A DNA stretch of 64,000 nt, from positions 620,001 through 684,000 of the forward strand of contig CAVUSJ010000004.1 in assembly GCA_963744105.1 (NCBI GenBank), given 5' to 3'. Under the pieces are notes generated by a model. The model did no database searches. It worked only from the letters and a program-made list of their open reading frames with translations, and was not told the DNA's origin. Positions 44,429-52,479 of this stretch are shown in pieces (the first letter of the stretch is position 1; every line of letters begins with the position of its first letter). Both the position numbers and the translations under genes were made by a program. The DNA is from DASUPK01 sp963744105. Its GTDB lineage: Bacteria > Actinomycetota > Thermoleophilia > Solirubrobacterales > 70-9.

Positions 44429-45155
44429 CGGGCTGAAGCAGGTCGGCGGGCAGCAGCCCCGCCGGGAAGTCGTTGCCGAACTCGGGGACCAGCCGCATCG
44501 CGTGCTCGGCCGCCGGTCGTCCCTGGGTGACCGGGTCGAGGTCCCTGACGGTGAGCAGCGCGCGCACCGAGGTGGCGATCTGGAAGTCGGCGGCGTTCGG
44601 CTGGTCGCCGCCGATCACCCCCTCGGCGATCAGCTCGTCGACGTGGTCAAGAACCTCGGGCACCGCCGCGACCGCGTTCCGGATCTCCTCGTCGCTGTCC
44701 ACCTTGTTGGCCATGTAGCGGGCCGTCGGCGCGTTGACCCAGGCCGCGAGCTTGGGCAGCGGGACGCCGATCTCCCTGGCGATCATCAGACGCGTCTCCG
44801 GGCGGTGGACCGAGAGCCAGCGGATGATCCGCCGCGGCACGTCCTGGAGGGTCTCGTCGCCCCAGCGCTCGGCCTCCTCCACCTCGAGGCGCTTCTGCGG
44901 ATCCGCGGGGAAGAGGGGAGGCTCCCGCTTCAGCTCATCGAGCGCGCGCGAGATGGCGCGCGACTGCTGGAGCCTGCGGCCGTCGATCTTGATCGAGGGG
45001 ACGGTCCCCCCACGGAACCCGCGCGTCCGCAGCAGGGCGGGGTGGAGGCCCGGCAGCAGCCAGATCGGCTTGTAGTCGAGCCCCTTGGCCTCGAGCTCGA
45101 GGCGCACGGTGTGGGAGGGAGGCGAGGGCAGGGTGCCGTACAACTTGATCCCCAT
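44418..45155 (-). CDS. Glutathione S-transferase-like protein
   Basis: 245 residues. An N-terminal thioredoxin-fold domain (GIKLYGTLPSPPSHTVRLEL, then TVPSIKIDGRRLQQSRAISR) and a helical C-terminal domain (NAADFQIATSVRALLTVRD). Actinobacteria generally lack glutathione, so the thiol partner or function is open. ATG 45155 shares the tetranucleotide CATG with the divergent yqgE ATG 45154, so the two genes begin on top of each other. Confidence 0.87.
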   Translation of the reverse strand: MGIKLYGTLPSPPSHTVRLELEAKGLDYKPIWLLPGLHPALLRTRGFRGGTVPSIKIDGRRLQQSRAISRALDELKREPPLFPADPQKRLEVEEAERWGDETLQDVPRRIIRWLSVHRPETRLMIAREIGVPLPKLAAWVNAPTARYMANKVDSDEEIRNAVAAVPEVLDHVDELIAEGVIGGDQPNAADFQIATSVRALLTVRDLDPVTQGRPAAEHAMRLVPEFGNDFPAGLLPADLLQPVRG

Positions 45156-45678
45156 GGCCGACACCCTAACCGGCAAGCTGCTGATCGCCTCGCCGAGCAT
45201 GCCGGATTACTTCCACCGGACCGTGATCCTGATGGTGGAGCACTCGGACGAGGGGGCGTTCGGCCTCGTGCTCAACCGGCCGTCGGAGACGACGGTAGGC
45301 GAGGCCTCTCCGGAGCTGGCGGAGCTGATCGGCGACGAGCACGTGCTTCACGTGGGAGGCCCGGTGCAGCCCAACGCGGTGACGGCGGTCGGCGAGCATC
45401 CGGATCCGGCCGACGCGACCAAGCTGATCGTCGGAACCGTCGGCATGGTCGATCTCGACGAGCCGCCGGATCTATCCCGCGTGCGGGTGTTCGCCGGCTA
45501 CGCGGGCTGGGGCCCCGGGCAGCTCGACGGCGAGCTCGAGCAGGATGCCTGGATCGTCGAGGACGCCCACCCGGACGACCCGTTCGGCGACGGCGACCTG
45601 TGGGCCGACGTACTCGCCCGCAAGGGAGGCGAGTACGCGCTGTTGTCGCGCATGCCGCCCGACCCCTCCGTCAACTGA
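45154..45678 (+). CDS. YqgE/AlgH family protein
   Basis: 174 residues. MADTLTGKLLIASPSMPDYF, VILMVEHSDEGAFGLVLNRP, HVGGPVQPNAVTAVGEHPD and VFAGYAGWGPGQLDGELEQD are diagnostic for the YqgE (DUF179) family, a conserved fold of uncertain role. ATG 45154 lies inside the complementary start codon of the GST-like gene, so any promoter must be within that gene's first codons. Confidence 0.95.
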   Translation: MADTLTGKLLIASPSMPDYFHRTVILMVEHSDEGAFGLVLNRPSETTVGEASPELAELIGDEHVLHVGGPVQPNAVTAVGEHPDPADATKLIVGTVGMVDLDEPPDLSRVRVFAGYAGWGPGQLDGELEQDAWIVEDAHPDDPFGDGDLWADVLARKGGEYALLSRMPPDPSVN

Positions 45679-45719
45679 CTGCGAGGGTGCTCCGCAGGCG
45701 GAGCCGAGGAACCACCCGT

Positions 45720-45965
45720 TCAGTCCGATTCGTAGGCGATCTGCACGTGGTCGCGCGCGACCGCGATGAAGGGGCGCTCGATCGGCGGCTCGCCGTCCCG
45801 CCCGGTGATCAGCGCGTTCACGAGGGGAATGAACTGGACGCCCTCGCGGTTGAGCAGGTCGGAGAGCCTGCTGTGGAATCCCTCGGCGGGGAGGGTCACG
45901 TCGCCGACGATCCTGTACCGCTCGGTTTCGAGCACGACGCGCTCCCGCCTGACCTCGGCGCTCAT
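45720..45965 (-). CDS. Small conserved protein (DUF6812-like)
   Basis: 81 residues: RERVVLETERYRIVGDVTLP, FHSRLSDLLNREGVQFIPLV and FIAVARDHVQIAYESD. A beta-rich small domain similar to actinobacterial proteins annotated DUF6812; the assignment is from memory of the pattern. No signal peptide. ATG 45965. The facing yqgE gene stops 41 bases away, the only clear gap among convergent pairs here. Confidence 0.75.
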   Translation of the reverse strand: MSAEVRRERVVLETERYRIVGDVTLPAEGFHSRLSDLLNREGVQFIPLVNALITGRDGEPPIERPFIAVARDHVQIAYESD

Positions 45966-45967
45966 GG

Positions 45968-46109
45968 TTGATCTATCGGCGGGCCGACCCGGACCTTGAG
46001 CCTCGCGCGTTCGGCGCCGGGAAGGTGCTTCGCGACGACAAGGGCAAGCTGCTCGCTGTCTTCGGCAAGCCGGAGGACCGTGAAGGCGATCGACGCGGCG
46101 TCCGCCTAG
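45968..46109 (+). pseudogene. Possible small gene with a one-base frameshift
   Basis: From TTG 45968 the frame reads IYRRADPDLEPRAFGAGKV then LRDDKGKLLAVFGKPE. One extra base at about 46075 would let it continue TVKAIDAASA to TAG 46107-46109. That stop shares CTAG with the convergent ZIP gene, the same arrangement as established gene pairs here, which is the main reason to list it. About 46 residues. No family known, no clear ribosome site. Confidence 0.35.
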
Positions 46110-46843
46110 ACGCCGAGCGCCGCGCTCAAGCCGAGCATCACCGCGGCGCCCGCGAGTGTCCCGATGACGCCGCGGCCGATGCCGGGTTGGCGCAGCGCGC
46201 GCGGCGCGAGATCCGAGGCGACGAGGGCCAGCATCGCGCCGGCGGCGAATCCGAACGAGTAGGGCAGCAGGTCCTGGAAGGTGCGCACCAGCAGGTAGGC
46301 GATGGCCGCGCCAATGGGCTGCGGGACGCTCGTCAGGACGGCGGCCCAGAACTGCTGGCGGCGGCTGTACCCGGCCTCCGCCATCGGCACCGCGACGCTG
46401 GTTCCCTCCGGGACGTTCTGCAGACCGATCGCAAGGATCACGAACAGGCTCAGCCCGGAGACGTCGGAGGCGTAGGCGGTCCCGATCGAGAACCCCTCCG
46501 GGAAGCTGTGGACGAAGAGCACCAGGAAGACGAGGACCGACAGCCTCGCGCCCGGCCCCGTCCGCCCGCCGAATTCCACCTCCGAGCGGCTCAGCGCCGC
46601 GCGCGTCACGGCCAGGAACAGCACTCCGGTCGCCACCCCGGCCAGCACGGCCCCAGTCGAGCCCTGGTCGAAGCCCGGCTTGAGGAGGCCGACGATCGAG
46701 GCGACGCCCATCGCGCCGGCCGCGAGGCCGTAGAGAGCAGGCTGCCAGGCGGAGGCGCGTCCGCCGAGCCAGAAGACCGGGATCGCCCCCAGCCCCGTCG
46801 CCAGCGTCGTCCCAGTCGCCGCCAATAGCAGGATCAGCACCAA
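46106..46843 (-). CDS. ZIP family divalent metal transporter
   Basis: 245 residues, about eight helices. The metal path motifs are VLFVHSFPEGFSIGTAYAS (HSxPEG) and AIGLQNVPEGTSVAVPM. The family imports Zn2+, Fe2+ or Mn2+. The start is TTG 46843 or GTG 46840, as no ATG is available. A variable acidic or His-rich loop is short (SRSEVEFGGRTGPGAR). It is divergent from the glycosyltransferase at 46895. Confidence 0.92.
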   Translation of the reverse strand: MVLILLLAATGTTLATGLGAIPVFWLGGRASAWQPALYGLAAGAMGVASIVGLLKPGFDQGSTGAVLAGVATGVLFLAVTRAALSRSEVEFGGRTGPGARLSVLVFLVLFVHSFPEGFSIGTAYASDVSGLSLFVILAIGLQNVPEGTSVAVPMAEAGYSRRQQFWAAVLTSVPQPIGAAIAYLLVRTFQDLLPYSFGFAAGAMLALVASDLAPRALRQPGIGRGVIGTLAGAAVMLGLSAALGV

Positions 46844-46894
46844 ATCAGCGTATGCACTGGCACGGAGGGCGTTCGCGCCCTAGGGTTTCGTCCA

Positions 46895-48319
46895 ATGGCG
46901 GCATTGCAGGAGGTCCCGATCCAGGCGATCTCCACCGAGCGCTTCCGGCCCCTCCTCGGCGACGGATATGCCGAGGTCGAGGATGCGATCGGGAGGGCGC
47001 ACAAGGTGCTTCAGGGCCGGATCGTCTGGCACGTCAACTCGACCGCACGGGGAGGGGGGGTGGCGGAGATGCTGCACTCCCTGCTGGCGTACGGGCGCGG
47101 CTCGGGGGTGGACCTGCGCTGGCTGACGATCGGGGGCAGCCCCGAGTTCTTCGCGCTCACCAAGCGGCTCCACAACCACCTGCACGAGTCGCCGGGCGAC
47201 GGCGGCGGCCTGGGGGAGGACGAGCACCGGATCTATGAGGCGGGGCTGATGGAGAGCGCCAGCGAGCTCGCAGGCCTGGTCCGCAAGGGCGACATCGTCT
47301 ACATCCACGATCCGCAGCCCGCCGGGCTGATCCCCCATGTCAAGGCGGCCGACCTGAGCGTCGTCTGGCGGTGCCACATCGGCATCGACGAACCGGGACC
47401 CAACGCCCACCAGGCCTGGGACTTCCTGCGCCGCTACATCGCGGACTCGGACGCCTACGTCTTCTCGCGCGAGCGGTTCGCCTGGGACGGCCTCGACCGC
47501 GAGCGGATCTGGATCGTCCCTCCCTCGATCGACATCTTCTCCCCCAAGAACCAGGACCTCGATCCGGAGGCCGTCCGGTCGATCCTCGCGGTCACCGGAA
47601 TCACCGCCGGCGATCACTTCAACAAGGCGCTCTTCCATCACCTGGACGGGAGCCAGGCCCGCGTGGGCCGCCAGGCCGAGATCGATCAGGACGGGCCCGT
47701 GCCCGATGACGCTCCGCTGGTAAGCCAGGTCTCGCGCTGGGACCGGCTCAAGGACCCGGTGGGCGTTCTCCGCTGCTTCGCCGAGCACTGCCGCACGCCC
47801 GACGCCCACCTCCTCCTGGTCGGTCCTTCGGTTGCGGGAGTGGCCGACGACCCGGAGGGCGCCCAGGTGCTCGCGCAAGTGCGCGCCGAGCGAGAGAAGC
47901 TCCCCCCCGAGGTGCGCAGCCGCGTACATCTCGCCACGCTTCCGATGGACGACGTGGCGGAGAACGCCGCGATGGTCAACGCGATCCAGCGGCGCTCGAA
48001 CGTGGTGCTGCAGAAGAGCCTCGCGGAGGGGTTCGGGCTGACGGTCGCCGAGGCGATGTGGAAGTCCAAGCCCGTCGTGGCCGGCGCGGTGGGCGGGATC
48101 CAGGATCAGATCGAGAACGGGGTCTCGGGCGTCCTCGTCGATCCGTCGGATCTCGCAGCGGCGGGTAAGGCGATCGATGAGCTGCTCGGGGATCCCGACG
48201 CCGCGGCCAGGATGGGGGAGGCGGCGCGGCAGAGGGTGATCGAGCAGTTCCTCGGGACGAGGCACCTGCTCCAGTACCTCGGCCTGCTCGCCGGGATGCT
48301 CGACGACAACCACACCTAG
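46895..48319 (+). CDS. GT4 glycosyltransferase, TreT/trehalose-synthase-like
   Basis: 474 residues, GT-B fold. N-terminal VWHVNSTARGGGVAEMLHSL and VYIHDPQPAGLIPHVK match trehalose glycosyltransferring synthase (TreT) and trehalose phosphorylase relatives. The C-terminal donor domain has SQVSRWDRLKDPVGVLRCFA and VVLQKSLAEGFGLTVAEAMW (EX7E region). It probably joins NDP-glucose to glucose, making trehalose, or a related glycoside. With the GH15 protein it would give both synthesis and breakdown, but they are far apart. Its stop shares CTAG with the anti-sigma gene. Confidence 0.87.
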   Translation: MAALQEVPIQAISTERFRPLLGDGYAEVEDAIGRAHKVLQGRIVWHVNSTARGGGVAEMLHSLLAYGRGSGVDLRWLTIGGSPEFFALTKRLHNHLHESPGDGGGLGEDEHRIYEAGLMESASELAGLVRKGDIVYIHDPQPAGLIPHVKAADLSVVWRCHIGIDEPGPNAHQAWDFLRRYIADSDAYVFSRERFAWDGLDRERIWIVPPSIDIFSPKNQDLDPEAVRSILAVTGITAGDHFNKALFHHLDGSQARVGRQAEIDQDGPVPDDAPLVSQVSRWDRLKDPVGVLRCFAEHCRTPDAHLLLVGPSVAGVADDPEGAQVLAQVRAEREKLPPEVRSRVHLATLPMDDVAENAAMVNAIQRRSNVVLQKSLAEGFGLTVAEAMWKSKPVVAGAVGGIQDQIENGVSGVLVDPSDLAAAGKAIDELLGDPDAAARMGEAARQRVIEQFLGTRHLLQYLGLLAGMLDDNHT

Positions 48320-48579
48320 CCGGCGGGGCGCGTCTCCTTCCATCCCCGGAAGGCTTCGAGCAGCTCCTCACGCGCGCCCGGATCGATGTCGTCCTCGGTG
48401 AGCCGCCCGCTCGCCTCGATCACCAGCCGCATCTGCTCGACGTAGGCCGAGCAGTTGTCGCAGCCGCCGATGTGGCGCTCGAAGCGCCGGCGGTCGCGGC
48501 GAGACAGCCCTCCGTCGAAGTAGGCGGTGACCAGCTCGACGAGCTCCTGGCAGGCGAGTGGCGGGGTGAGGATGCTCAT
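48316..48579 (-). CDS. Zinc-finger anti-sigma factor (ZAS/zf-HC2)
   Basis: 87 residues from ATG 48579. CQELVELVTAYFDGGLSRRD followed by RRFERHIGGCDNCSAYVEQM gives the H-x3-C-x2-C zinc anti-sigma motif. No membrane helix follows, so it is a soluble RsrA-like form that may sense thiol stress directly. ATG overlaps the sigma factor stop (ATGA), so the two are coupled and the target is almost certainly that sigma factor. Confidence 0.93.
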   Translation of the reverse strand: MSILTPPLACQELVELVTAYFDGGLSRRDRRRFERHIGGCDNCSAYVEQMRLVIEASGRLTEDDIDPGAREELLEAFRGWKETRPAG

Positions 48580-49217
48580 GCGGTCCCCCCGGCGACTTCG
48601 GGATCCAGGTAGCGCTCGAGCGCCGTGCGGACCTTCGAGCGCGCGCGGTGCAGCAGGACACGCTGATTGCCGTCGGTGATCTCGAGCGCTTCCGCGACCT
48701 CCATCGGCGTCCAGCCTTCGACGTCGCGAAGGCGGATCACCTCGCGCTGGGCCTCCGGCAGCTCGTCGATCGCCATCTGGATCACAGAGAGCGTTTCCTT
48801 GGCCAGGACCCTGTCCTGCGGCCACGCCCGCGGCGGCGCGGCCCAGGCGCCGGGCTCCGCGGAGTCGGCTCCCAGGAAGCGGTCGGGGTCGACCGCGGGC
48901 TCGTCCTCCTCGCCCGCGCCTGCGAGCGATGAGAAGGGAACGGTGCGGCCGTCGCGCTGGCCACGCGTCTTCGCGCGGTTCGTGAGGATCCGGAAGAGCC
49001 AGGTCTTCAGACTCGAGCGTCCCTCGAAGCGATCGATGCCGTTGAGAACGGCCAGCCAGGTCTCCTGGACGATCTCCTCAGCGGTCGCGCGGTCGCGGAC
49101 GAACATCTTGGCCACGCGGAGCATCGTCGCTCCGTAGGCGTCGATCAGCTCCGCGAAGGCGGATTCATCGCCCTCGCGCAGCCGTTGAACAAGCTCCTGG
49201 TCATGTGATTCAGTCAT
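48576..49217 (-). CDS. ECF RNA polymerase sigma factor
   Basis: 213 residues. Region 2: MFVRDRATAEEIVQETWLAV with the -10 recognition helix SSLKTWLFRILTNRAKT. Region 4: LPEAQREVIRLRDVEGWTPM then VAEALEITDGNQRVLLHRAR. A 60-residue acidic linker separates them. ATG 49217. It is followed by a soluble zinc anti-sigma gene. It is divergent from carbonic anhydrase (47 bases), which could be in its regulon. Confidence 0.94.
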   Translation of the reverse strand: MTESHDQELVQRLREGDESAFAELIDAYGATMLRVAKMFVRDRATAEEIVQETWLAVLNGIDRFEGRSSLKTWLFRILTNRAKTRGQRDGRTVPFSSLAGAGEEDEPAVDPDRFLGADSAEPGAWAAPPRAWPQDRVLAKETLSVIQMAIDELPEAQREVIRLRDVEGWTPMEVAEALEITDGNQRVLLHRARSKVRTALERYLDPEVAGGTA

Positions 49218-49263
49218 CCGGCGCGGCCATCGGTTACGCGAACCAGGATGGGATACTCGCAGC

Positions 49264-49863
49264 GTGGCGCCGCCGAAGAACCCGGACGAGGTCCTTGCGC
49301 TGCTTCTCGACGGCAACCGTCGCCACCAGGAGGGAAATCAGGAGCTGCGCGACTACTCGCCGGCCGAGGATCGGGCGAGCGGCCAGAGGCCCTTCGCGGC
49401 GATCATCAGCTGTGCGGACTCACGCGTCTCGCCGACCCTGATCTTCGACGTGGAGAGGGGGAATATCTTTTCCTCCAAGGTCGCCGGGAACATCATCGAC
49501 TCGGGCACGCTGGGAAGCACCGAGTTCGCCGTCAAGATCCTCGGCGTCAAGGTGGTGATGGTGCTCGGCCACAGCGACTGCGGGGCGGTGAAGGCGGCGA
49601 TCGAGGTCGCGAACGGGACCGCCGCCTATCCGGCCGGCGAGTTCGGCGCCATCGGCGAGGTCGTCAACCCGATCGTTCCGCCCATCGAGACGATCGCCAA
49701 GGCCGACCGGACCGTGCCGAGCTGCATCTCGGCCAACGCGCGGGCGCAGGCCGACGACCTGGCCTCTCGCGGGCCGATCGTCAGGCCGGCGATCGACGAG
49801 GGAGCGATCGAGGTGGTCGCGGCCGTCTACGACATCGGGACCGGGCAGGTCTCCCTGCTCTGA
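49264..49863 (+). CDS. Beta-class carbonic anhydrase
   Basis: 199 residues from GTG 49264. Interconverts CO2 and bicarbonate. Zinc ligands are in IISCADSRVSP (Cys, with the Asp-Arg dyad) and MVLGHSDCGAVKAA (His and Cys). The strand order and NRRHQEGNQE start match the family. Its stop is one base from the stop of the convergent YVTN propeller gene. Confidence 0.95.
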   Translation: MAPPKNPDEVLALLLDGNRRHQEGNQELRDYSPAEDRASGQRPFAAIISCADSRVSPTLIFDVERGNIFSSKVAGNIIDSGTLGSTEFAVKILGVKVVMVLGHSDCGAVKAAIEVANGTAAYPAGEFGAIGEVVNPIVPPIETIAKADRTVPSCISANARAQADDLASRGPIVRPAIDEGAIEVVAAVYDIGTGQVSLL

Positions 49864-49864
49864 T

Positions 49865-51043
49865 TCAGCGGAAGACGCCGGTGTGGCCCAGGGAGTACCG
49901 CCCGGGCTGCGGATAGACGCAGAGGCCGTGCGGGCCGCTGCCCACCGGGATTCGCGCGAGCAGGTGACCGTTGCGCGTGCTGATCGCGTAGACCTCGCCG
50001 CCGTATCTGCCCGACAGCCAGAGCACCCGCCCGTCGGCTGAGACGCCGCCCATGTCGGGACTCCCGCCCGGGATCGGCCAGGTGTGGACGACCTTGCGGG
50101 TGGCGAAGGAGATCACCGAGACCTCGCCGGCGATCCTGTCGGAAACGTAGAGGTACTTCGAGTCGCGGCTGACGTAGAGGCCGTGGGCGCCCGCGGCGGT
50201 GGGGATGAAGCCCACCTTCCTCAGCCTGCTCGCGTCGATCAGCCAGACGCCACCGGACGACTGATCCGCCACGTAGAAGGTGCGGCCGTCGGGGGAGAGC
50301 TTCACGTCCTGCGGTGACGCGTCCGAGCTCAGGGTCAGCCGGCCGACGACCTTCTGGGAGGCGAGGTCGACCTTGATCACCGCTTTGCCGAACTCGCAGC
50401 TCGCGAGCAGGTATCGCCCGTCGGCCGTGAAGTCCATGTGGTTGACCCCGTAGCAGGGCACCGACAGCGTGTGATCGCTCCGCATCGTCCGCGGGTTGCG
50501 GAAGTCGAGCGTCTGCATGCGCTCCTCGACGACGATCGCGAAGCGGCCATCGGGGGTGAAGTAGAGGTTGTACGGGTCGGTGACCGGCACGGGACGCCCC
50601 GGCTTTCCCGTTGCAGGGTTGATCGGGGTCAGCGTGTTGCCCTCGTCGTTGTTGACCCAGAGCGTCTTCAGGTCGTATGAGGGGACGACGTGCTGGGGAA
50701 GGTGCCCGGCGGGGAACTGGTCGATCACTCGGTAGGTGTGCGGGTCGATCACGCTCACCGTGTCGCTCTCGCTGTTGGGCACGTAGACGCGGGAGGGGAA
50801 CCGGCGGACGACCGGCGAGAGCATCCCGGGGCGATCGGCCGCGTAGACGTCGTGCGGATCGAGGAGCGGCGGTACCTGTCCCCGCGGCACGCCCTTGACC
50901 GCAGCGCTTCCGGCTCCCGCCTTCGGAGTGTGGGAGGGCCCACCGCCTGGCCCGCCCGTGGCGAAGAACCAGATCAGCAGGGCGGCTATGGAGCCCAACA
51001 GCGCCGCGAGGCGAATCAGACCGCGTCGCCTGGCACGGCTCAT
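49865..51043 (-). CDS. Membrane-anchored YVTN beta-propeller protein
   Basis: 392 residues. The N-terminus MSRARRRGLIRLAALLGSIA is basic and then hydrophobic (signal anchor). A seven-bladed propeller follows, with repeats RVYVPNSESDTVSVIDPHTY, DGRTFYVADQSSGGVWLID and SKYLYVSDRIAGEVSVISFA. No catalytic residues. It is divergent from a Kelch-repeat protein with a very similar membrane anchor, the two sharing a 108-base intergenic region with a nested dyad. Confidence 0.88.
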   Translation of the reverse strand: MSRARRRGLIRLAALLGSIAALLIWFFATGGPGGGPSHTPKAGAGSAAVKGVPRGQVPPLLDPHDVYAADRPGMLSPVVRRFPSRVYVPNSESDTVSVIDPHTYRVIDQFPAGHLPQHVVPSYDLKTLWVNNDEGNTLTPINPATGKPGRPVPVTDPYNLYFTPDGRFAIVVEERMQTLDFRNPRTMRSDHTLSVPCYGVNHMDFTADGRYLLASCEFGKAVIKVDLASQKVVGRLTLSSDASPQDVKLSPDGRTFYVADQSSGGVWLIDASRLRKVGFIPTAAGAHGLYVSRDSKYLYVSDRIAGEVSVISFATRKVVHTWPIPGGSPDMGGVSADGRVLWLSGRYGGEVYAISTRNGHLLARIPVGSGPHGLCVYPQPGRYSLGHTGVFR

Positions 51044-51078
51044 CGCGAGGAAGACTCGTACGCTTGCATGAAGGGCGT

Positions 51079-51116
51079 CTAAGAGCGGAAGTAGAGAACG
51101 CTCATACGAATCTTAG
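51079..51116. promoter_or_regulatory. Nested inverted repeat between divergent propeller genes
   Basis: Outer arms CTAAGA (51079-51084) and TCTTAG (51111-51116); inner arms GAGCG (51083-51087) and CGCTC (51099-51103) with an 11-base loop. The region is less GC-rich than its surroundings. It is placed to act on both promoters as an operator or, if transcribed, as a hairpin. Confidence 0.45.
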
Positions 51117-51151
51117 GAAAGCTTCACCTGTCCCGATCACGGTCATCACGG

Positions 51152-52156
51152 ATGAGCTCCGAGCGCCGCCGAGGCCTGGTTCGGCTGGGGATCCTTCTGG
51201 CGTCGATCGCCGGCCTGATCGTCGTCGGGCTGAGCGTGGTCTCGGGCTCGTCGGGCGGGGGTCAGAGCGAGAGCGGCCAGTCCGCACGCGCCAGGTCGCA
51301 GCCCTCGGGGCCCGCCAGGCTCACGGCATCCAACCGGAGCCGCCTGCCCACGGCGATACACGGCGAGGCGGTGGCCACGGTCACGGATGGGCTGCTGATG
51401 ATCGGCGGAGAGGACAGCGGCGGCTCGACCGACCGTGTCTACCGGCTGAACCCGCAGACCGGACACGCCACCCTCGACGGTTCGCTCGCACAGCCGCTCC
51501 ACGACGCCGCGGCCGTCACCCTGACAAGCGGGACCCTGGTCTTCGGCGGGGGTAACACCGCGACCATCGACCTCGTCCAGCAACTGACGCCTGGCGGCAC
51601 GGCCCAGACGGTCGGCCACCTGCCGGACGCCGTCTCCGACATCTCCGCCGTCCACCTGGCCGGGGCGGCGTACGTGCTCGGCGGGTTCAACGGGCAGAGC
51701 CCATCGGCGTCGGTTCTGCAGACGACCAGCGGACAGTCCTTCACCAGGGTGGCCCGGCTTCCGACCCCGGTTCGCTACACGGCGGCGGCCACGACCGGCG
51801 ACAAGATCTATCTCTTCGGCGGCGAGCTCGCGGACGGAAGTGACACCAACCAGATCCAGGAATACGACCTCGCGACGGAGAGGGCGGTGGTCGCCGGCCA
51901 CCTGCCCGATGGCGTCTCCCACGCATCCGCGATCACCCTGGATGGAACGATCTACCTGCTCGGCGGACGCGTCAACGGGGCCGCGAGCGACCGGATCCTC
52001 CGCTTCGATCCCTCACGGAACGTCGTGGTGCCCGCCGGGCGACTCCCGGAACCCGTCTTCGACGGCGCCGCCGGCACATTCGGAGGCCGGGGCTACCTGC
52101 TCGGAGGGCTCGGCGCCTCGGATGCCCCGCTGAGCTCGGTGATCGAGCTCCGCTAA
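51152..52156 (+). CDS. Membrane-anchored Kelch-repeat beta-propeller protein
   Basis: 334 residues. The anchor SSERRRGLVRLGILLASIAG is closely similar to that of the divergent YVTN gene. A Ser/Gly-rich linker (about 36-52) precedes six Kelch-type blades (LLMIGGEDSGGSTDRVYRLN, AAYVLGGFNGQSPSASVLQT, KIYLFGGELADGSDTNQIQE, TIYLLGGRVNGAASDRILRF). No enzyme motif. A binding or structural role at the outer face is likely. The TAA overlaps the broken FKBP gene's stop (CTAA). Confidence 0.87.
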   Translation: MSSERRRGLVRLGILLASIAGLIVVGLSVVSGSSGGGQSESGQSARARSQPSGPARLTASNRSRLPTAIHGEAVATVTDGLLMIGGEDSGGSTDRVYRLNPQTGHATLDGSLAQPLHDAAAVTLTSGTLVFGGGNTATIDLVQQLTPGGTAQTVGHLPDAVSDISAVHLAGAAYVLGGFNGQSPSASVLQTTSGQSFTRVARLPTPVRYTAAATTGDKIYLFGGELADGSDTNQIQEYDLATERAVVAGHLPDGVSHASAITLDGTIYLLGGRVNGAASDRILRFDPSRNVVVPAGRLPEPVFDGAAGTFGGRGYLLGGLGASDAPLSSVIELR

Positions 52157-52411
52157 CCGATCTTGACGAGGCCGATCACGAAGACCAGCGTCGCGTTCGG
52201 CGGGATCGTCGGCGGCTGGCCCTGGGCGCCGTAGGCGAGGTTCGGCGGGATGATCAACTCCCGGAGGCCGCCGACCTTCATGCCCGCCACCCCCTGATCC
52301 CAGCCCGGGATCACCTGTCCGCCGCCGAGCTTGAATGGAACGGCTGGCCGTGTCATAGGAGGAGTCGAACTTGCTGCCGTTGTCGCACGACCAGGTGAGC
52401 GTCCAGTACAT
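52153..52411 (-). pseudogene. FKBP-type peptidyl-prolyl isomerase, frameshifted and with damaged 5' end
   Basis: The C-terminal FKBP core is plain: FKLGGGQVIPGWDQGVAGM, KVGGLRELIIPPNLAYGAQG and the terminal ATLVFVIGLVKIG strand. The preceding strand NGSKFDSSYD is in another frame; one extra base at about 52351 explains it (YD-RPAVPFKLGG after removal). Further upstream, an in-frame TAG at 52421-52423 separates a short MDRRVIGLLVA leader from this part. So at least one, perhaps two, defects exist. Convergent overlap with the Kelch gene (CTAA) is kept. Confidence 0.8.
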
Positions 52412-52479
52412 CGGCGTGCTCTAGGCCACGAGCAGCCCGATGACCCTGCGATCCATGGCGCGGGATCGTAGGGGGCCGC

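Noticed and set aside
52412..52457. TAG at 52421-52423 between a short leader and the FKBP fragment, as possible stop-codon readthrough or pyrrolysine
   Set aside because: The downstream FKBP is itself frameshifted and nothing else in the window suggests readthrough; damage or sequence error is simpler.
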